Made by a program: the position numbers and the translations under genes
Assembly (NCBI GenBank): GCA_900554525.1
Contig: USHL01000050.1
Span: 1-8,481 of the forward strand
Source: an uncultured Oscillospiraceae bacterium
GTDB lineage: Bacteria; Bacillota; Clostridia; Oscillospirales; Acutalibacteraceae
DNA length: 8,481 bases
Reading direction: 5' to 3'
The notes under the pieces: model-generated
Databases searched by the model: none
Told to the model about the DNA's origin: nothing
Seen by the model: the letters and a program-made list of their open reading frames with translations, nothing else
Shown: piece after piece, positions 5,816 through 8,481 of the stretch
Position numbering within the stretch: position 1 is the stretch's first letter
Layout: every line of letters begins with the position of its first letter

Positions 5816-8119
5816 GTGGAAAAGGTTTTTAAGAAATTAAGCGTCTTTTTTTCCACCCTTCTGATAATCACAACGGTTTTTCTGATATTCGTGATTCCTA
5901 CTTATATAAAATCCGAGCGCAAGATAGATTTCTTTTCTTCAAATCAGATTGTCGACCGTATTAAAAATATGGAAATCAATCAGACTTCGGTTATTTACGT
6001 AAAGAATAATAAAGGTGAGTGGGAGGAATATCAGCGCCTGCACGGCACAGAAAACCGTTTATGGGTCGAGATCGACAAGATGCCTCAAAATCTGATAGAC
6101 GCATTTGTTTCAATAGAAGACGAGCGCTTTTATTCGCATTCCGGCGTCGATTGGAAACGCACGCTTGCGGCGGTTGGTAATAAGCTGTTGAAATTTGATT
6201 CCACCGAATTCGGAGGCTCGACTATAACCCAGCAGCTTATAAAGAATATAACCGGCGATGATGACAAGGACGTTATGCGCAAATTCCGTGAAATAATAAG
6301 GGCGCTTTTGGTAGAGCGCAAGCTCGATAAGGATGAGATAATGGAAGCTTATCTGAACACCATTTCGCTCGGAAACGGCATAGCCGGTGTGCAGGTGGCG
6401 TCCAACTATTATTTTAATAAGGATGTAAGCGAGCTGACCTTGGTTGAATGCGCCTCTCTCGCTGCAATCACCAAGAATCCATCAAAGTATAACCCGGTGG
6501 CGGGCCCGGAGGAAAATACCGAACGCCGCCATACCGTGCTTGACAAAATGCTCGAGCTTGAAAAGATAACTTATGAGGAATACGATGAAGCCTATAACGC
6601 GGATATAGTTCTTGACAATTCTCAGGAGGAGGACTATGAGGCGGAGATCAACAATTACTTTGTAGACGCGCTTATCGAACAGGCTATAAATGACTTGGCT
6701 GAAAAATACGAGTGCAGTACCGATATAGCTTCCACGATGTTCTACAACGGCGGGTTTAAGATATATGCCACCGTTAATCCGGATATACAGTCCGAAATGG
6801 AAAAGGTTTATCAAAATGTAGACAAGTATTTTAAATATACCGCAAAGGATCCAAACGGCAATACACAGCAAGTACAGTCGGCAATGACTATTATGGATTA
6901 TGAAGGGCATATAGTCGGACTTGTCGGCGGCGTCGGTGAAAAAACGGTGAACCGCGGACTTAACCGTGCTACGGGGGCTCCCCGCCAGCCGGGCTCCACT
7001 ATGAAGCCGCTCGGTGTATATGCGCTTGCTATCGAAAATGATCTGGTACATTATACCTCAAAGGTAGTTGATAAGCCTATAGAAAACTATTATCCGGACG
7101 GCAGAAGCGGACCGAAGGAATGGTACGGATATTATAAGGGTACAATAACGCTTGACTATGCTATAAGAAAATCCGCCAATACTATACCGGTAAAGCTATT
7201 GCAGGAAATCGGAATAGATACATCGTATGATTTTCTTGTTAATAAGCTCGGCTGCAAGCATCTTACCGAAGAAGATAAAAATCTTGCGTCTCTGGCGCTC
7301 GGCGGCTGCCGTTACGGTCTTACGACAACAGAATCGGCTGCGGCGTATGCGATATTCGGAAATCAGGGTGTTTATCACGAGCCCACTACTTATTACAAGA
7401 TTGAGCGTGCCAACGGCGAAGTGGTCATAGATTACGATGAAACCGGTACTCAGGTTATAAGCCCTGCGTCGGCAACTATTATGAATCATCTGCTTCAGGG
7501 CGTCGTTTACGGCAGCGAGGGCACCGGACGCGGAATTTCGGGTTATAATTCTATGAAGGCTTACGCTAAGACCGGAACATCAAGCGAATCGAATGACCTT
7601 TGGATGGTTGCCGGTACTCCGTATTATGTCGGTTCGGTCTGGTACGGCTTTGATTATCAGAGTGAAATCAAGAGCTCAAGCGCTGCGGCTACTGTTTGGC
7701 GCGATATTATGAGAAACGTTCATAAAGGTCTTGAAAAAAAAGAATTTGAAGACAGCGACGATGTTTACAAGAAAGGTATAGGTTATTATAAGGAGGGTAC
7801 CAAGCCGGATAATACCGTTTATTCCGGGAGCGGAAGCAAGAATAACAACAGCTCTTCAAAGACGAGTTCATCCGATACATCTTCGACGGTGACATCGTCA
7901 CAGGTTACATCGTCCGGTAATGCCTCATCCGGCGGCACCTCTTCCGGAGAGACTTCATCCGGCGGTGCGTCTTCCGGCAGCTCTTCGTCCGGTTCCGGTG
8001 ACACCTCTTCGGGGGATACCTCGTCGGGAGACAGTTCGTCCGGCAGTTCTTCATCCGGCAGCTCTTCATCAGACAGCTCATCCTCTTCGCAGCCTTCGTC
8101 TTCGGAAGCTACAGGGTGA
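5816..8119 (+). CDS. Class A penicillin-binding protein (bifunctional peptidoglycan glycosyltransferase/transpeptidase)
   Basis: This is a 767-residue cell-wall synthase that polymerises lipid II and cross-links the stem peptides outside the membrane. A short cytoplasmic tail (1-8) precedes one membrane anchor (about 9-30). The GT51 domain (about 85-255) has EDERFYSHSGVD (catalytic Glu at 101), GGSTITQQ (133-140), the RKFREIIRALLVERKL segment (155-170), and EAYLN (177-181). The transpeptidase has all three active-site motifs: STMK (Ser394, Lys397), SAN (453-455) and KTGT (585-588), so it should be active and bind penicillin. After about residue 670 comes a Ser/Gly/Thr-rich tail with no added PASTA or fibronectin domain. 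It is PBP1a-like (PonA/PbpF group); which paralogue is not clear, so no symbol is given. It is divergent from the ABC transporter across 130 bp, has a strong promoter and ends at a strong terminator. Confidence 0.95.
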   Translation: MEKVFKKLSVFFSTLLIITTVFLIFVIPTYIKSERKIDFFSSNQIVDRIKNMEINQTSVIYVKNNKGEWEEYQRLHGTENRLWVEIDKMPQNLIDAFVSIEDERFYSHSGVDWKRTLAAVGNKLLKFDSTEFGGSTITQQLIKNITGDDDKDVMRKFREIIRALLVERKLDKDEIMEAYLNTISLGNGIAGVQVASNYYFNKDVSELTLVECASLAAITKNPSKYNPVAGPEENTERRHTVLDKMLELEKITYEEYDEAYNADIVLDNSQEEDYEAEINNYFVDALIEQAINDLAEKYECSTDIASTMFYNGGFKIYATVNPDIQSEMEKVYQNVDKYFKYTAKDPNGNTQQVQSAMTIMDYEGHIVGLVGGVGEKTVNRGLNRATGAPRQPGSTMKPLGVYALAIENDLVHYTSKVVDKPIENYYPDGRSGPKEWYGYYKGTITLDYAIRKSANTIPVKLLQEIGIDTSYDFLVNKLGCKHLTEEDKNLASLALGGCRYGLTTTESAAAYAIFGNQGVYHEPTTYYKIERANGEVVIDYDETGTQVISPASATIMNHLLQGVVYGSEGTGRGISGYNSMKAYAKTGTSSESNDLWMVAGTPYYVGSVWYGFDYQSEIKSSSAAATVWRDIMRNVHKGLEKKEFEDSDDVYKKGIGYYKEGTKPDNTVYSGSGSKNNNSSSKTSSSDTSSTVTSSQVTSSGNASSGGTSSGETSSGGASSGSSSSGSGDTSSGDTSSGDSSSGSSSSGSSSSDSSSSSQPSSSEATG
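7847..8110 (+). repeat. Ser/Gly/Thr low-complexity tail region of the PBP
   Basis: From about residue 678 to 765 the protein is almost only Ser, Gly, Thr and a few Asp/Glu/Ala, built from SSG-type units such as SSGGTSSGETSSGGASSG. At DNA level the clearest repeat is a 23-base word at 7925-7947 that recurs at 7955-7977 with three differences (30-bp period). All six Ser codons are used, so most of the region is not a fresh tandem expansion. The likely role is a flexible extracellular linker through or along the wall, possibly glycosylated (inference). Confidence 0.8.
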
Positions 8120-8123
8120 CCGT

Positions 8124-8154
8124 AACAGCACGGCTGTAAAGCCGTGCTGTTTTT
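8124..8154 (+). terminator. Strong intrinsic terminator after the PBP gene
   Basis: A perfect 11-bp stem forms from AACAGCACGGC (8124-8134) and GCCGTGCTGTT (8141-8151) with a 6-base loop, and the T-run extends to 8154. It begins five bases after the PBP stop and ends only four bases before the trmO ribosome site. Confidence 0.9.
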
Positions 8155-8170
8155 CGTAAAGGTGATTACA

Positions 8171-8481
8171 ATGGAAAAATCTGTAAATATGAATATAATT
8201 GCCAGAATATATACCGGCTTTCCTGAAAAGTTCGGGCTTCCACGTCAGAGCGGACTGGCGAAATCTCTTACTGGAAAAATAGTATTTGAGCCTGAATATC
8301 GCAGTGAAGCGGCATTCAGGGGACTTGAAGAATTTTCGCATATATGGATATTATGGCATTTTTCACGGTCGGATAAAAAAGATTGGTCACCCACAGTACG
8401 TCCTCCGAGGCTCGGCGGCAATAAGAGGGTGGGGGTGTTTGCGTCACGTTCGCCGTTCAGGCCGAATCCCATAGGCCTTTC
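8171..8481 (+). CDS. trmO: TrmO-type tRNA (t6A37-N6)-methyltransferase (TsaA/YaeB family), N-terminal part
   Basis: The first 103 codons of a protein that runs off the right edge. Family motifs are in order: FGLPRQSGL (21-29), FSHIWILWHF (55-64), VRPPRLGGN (76-84) and SPFRPNPIG (94-102). TrmO uses S-adenosylmethionine to methylate N6 of t6A at position 37 of a threonine tRNA, giving m6t6A next to the anticodon. It is a cytosolic beta-barrel enzyme unlike the usual Rossmann-fold methyltransferases. AAAGGTG six bases upstream supports the ATG at 8171. A second ATG six codons later is possible but lies too far from the site. No promoter is visible between the PBP terminator and this gene, so expression may rely on read-through or on a promoter inside the PBP tail. 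The C-terminal part is not visible. Confidence 0.92.
   Translation, partial: MEKSVNMNIIARIYTGFPEKFGLPRQSGLAKSLTGKIVFEPEYRSEAAFRGLEEFSHIWILWHFSRSDKKDWSPTVRPPRLGGNKRVGVFASRSPFRPNPIGL

Noticed and set aside
5809..5832. ATG just before the PBP GTG as an alternative start or upstream peptide.
   Set aside because: It is out of frame with the PBP and stops after seven codons, and the ribosome site overlaps it.
5686..5871. In-frame 62-codon N-terminal extension of the ABC transporter.
   Set aside because: It overlaps the divergent PBP gene and its promoter, has no ribosome site, and precedes the normal family N-terminus, which has a good GGAAGGTG site.
6482..7051. A 189-codon minus-strand open frame opposite the PBP gene.
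   Set aside because: It lies wholly within the well-supported PBP coding sequence, resembles no family and has the odd composition expected of an antisense frame.
7925..7977. Short near-exact repeat as a possible CRISPR or mobile-element signature.
   Set aside because: Only two copies, in frame with the Ser/Gly tail, without unique spacers, so it is a coding repeat.
7819..8004. Open frame on the minus strand opposite the PBP tail, encoding an acidic Pro/Glu-rich peptide.
   Set aside because: It is a mirror of the Ser/Gly repeat codons, with no ribosome site or promoter.

Overview
The window looks like a piece of a Firmicutes chromosome, most likely from the class Clostridia and perhaps the Ruminococcaceae/Oscillospiraceae. 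The reasons are the sharp AGGAG/AAAGGTG ribosome binding sites, the use of TTG and GTG starts, vegetative sigma-A-type promoters, short strong intrinsic terminators, AT-rich spacers between moderately GC genes, and a class A penicillin-binding protein with a Ser/Gly-rich tail. The family-level placement is inference. There is no mobile element, phage gene, CRISPR array, tRNA or rRNA. It reads as ordinary core chromosome with some unusual regulatory DNA.

Layout. (1) Positions 1-2044, minus strand: an elongation factor G paralogue that starts with TTG and runs off the left edge only a few residues before its expected end. Its GTPase motifs are altered. (2) Positions 2045-2359: a divergent spacer with a good extended -10 promoter for the EF-G-like gene, a perfect 8-bp hairpin in that gene's leader, one or two promoters for the rightward gene, and a striking block of two interleaved perfect inverted repeats (2256-2287). 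(3) Positions 2360-2962, plus strand: a 200-residue secreted protein that I do not recognise, a single-gene unit with its own terminator. (4) Positions 2969-3080: two back-to-back terminators between convergent genes. (5) Positions 3088-5685, minus strand: a fused ATPase/permease of the MacB (type VII) ABC family with a large extracellular domain. (6) Positions 5686-5815: a short divergent promoter region. (7) Positions 5816-8119, plus strand: a bifunctional glycosyltransferase/transpeptidase PBP that starts with GTG and ends in a roughly 95-residue Ser/Gly/Thr tail. (8) Positions 8124-8154: a strong terminator. (9) From 8171: the first 103 codons of a TrmO-type tRNA t6A37 methyltransferase, cut by the right edge.

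How the genes relate. Most genes stand alone, each with its own promoter or terminator. The ABC transporter and the PBP are both cell-envelope proteins and share a 130-bp divergent promoter region. The EF-G-like factor and TrmO both concern translation, but they lie far apart and nothing here links them. I found no clear new multi-gene system. The most interesting points are the interleaved repeat block upstream of the secreted protein, the EF-G paralogue that lacks the catalytic histidine, and the PBP tail.
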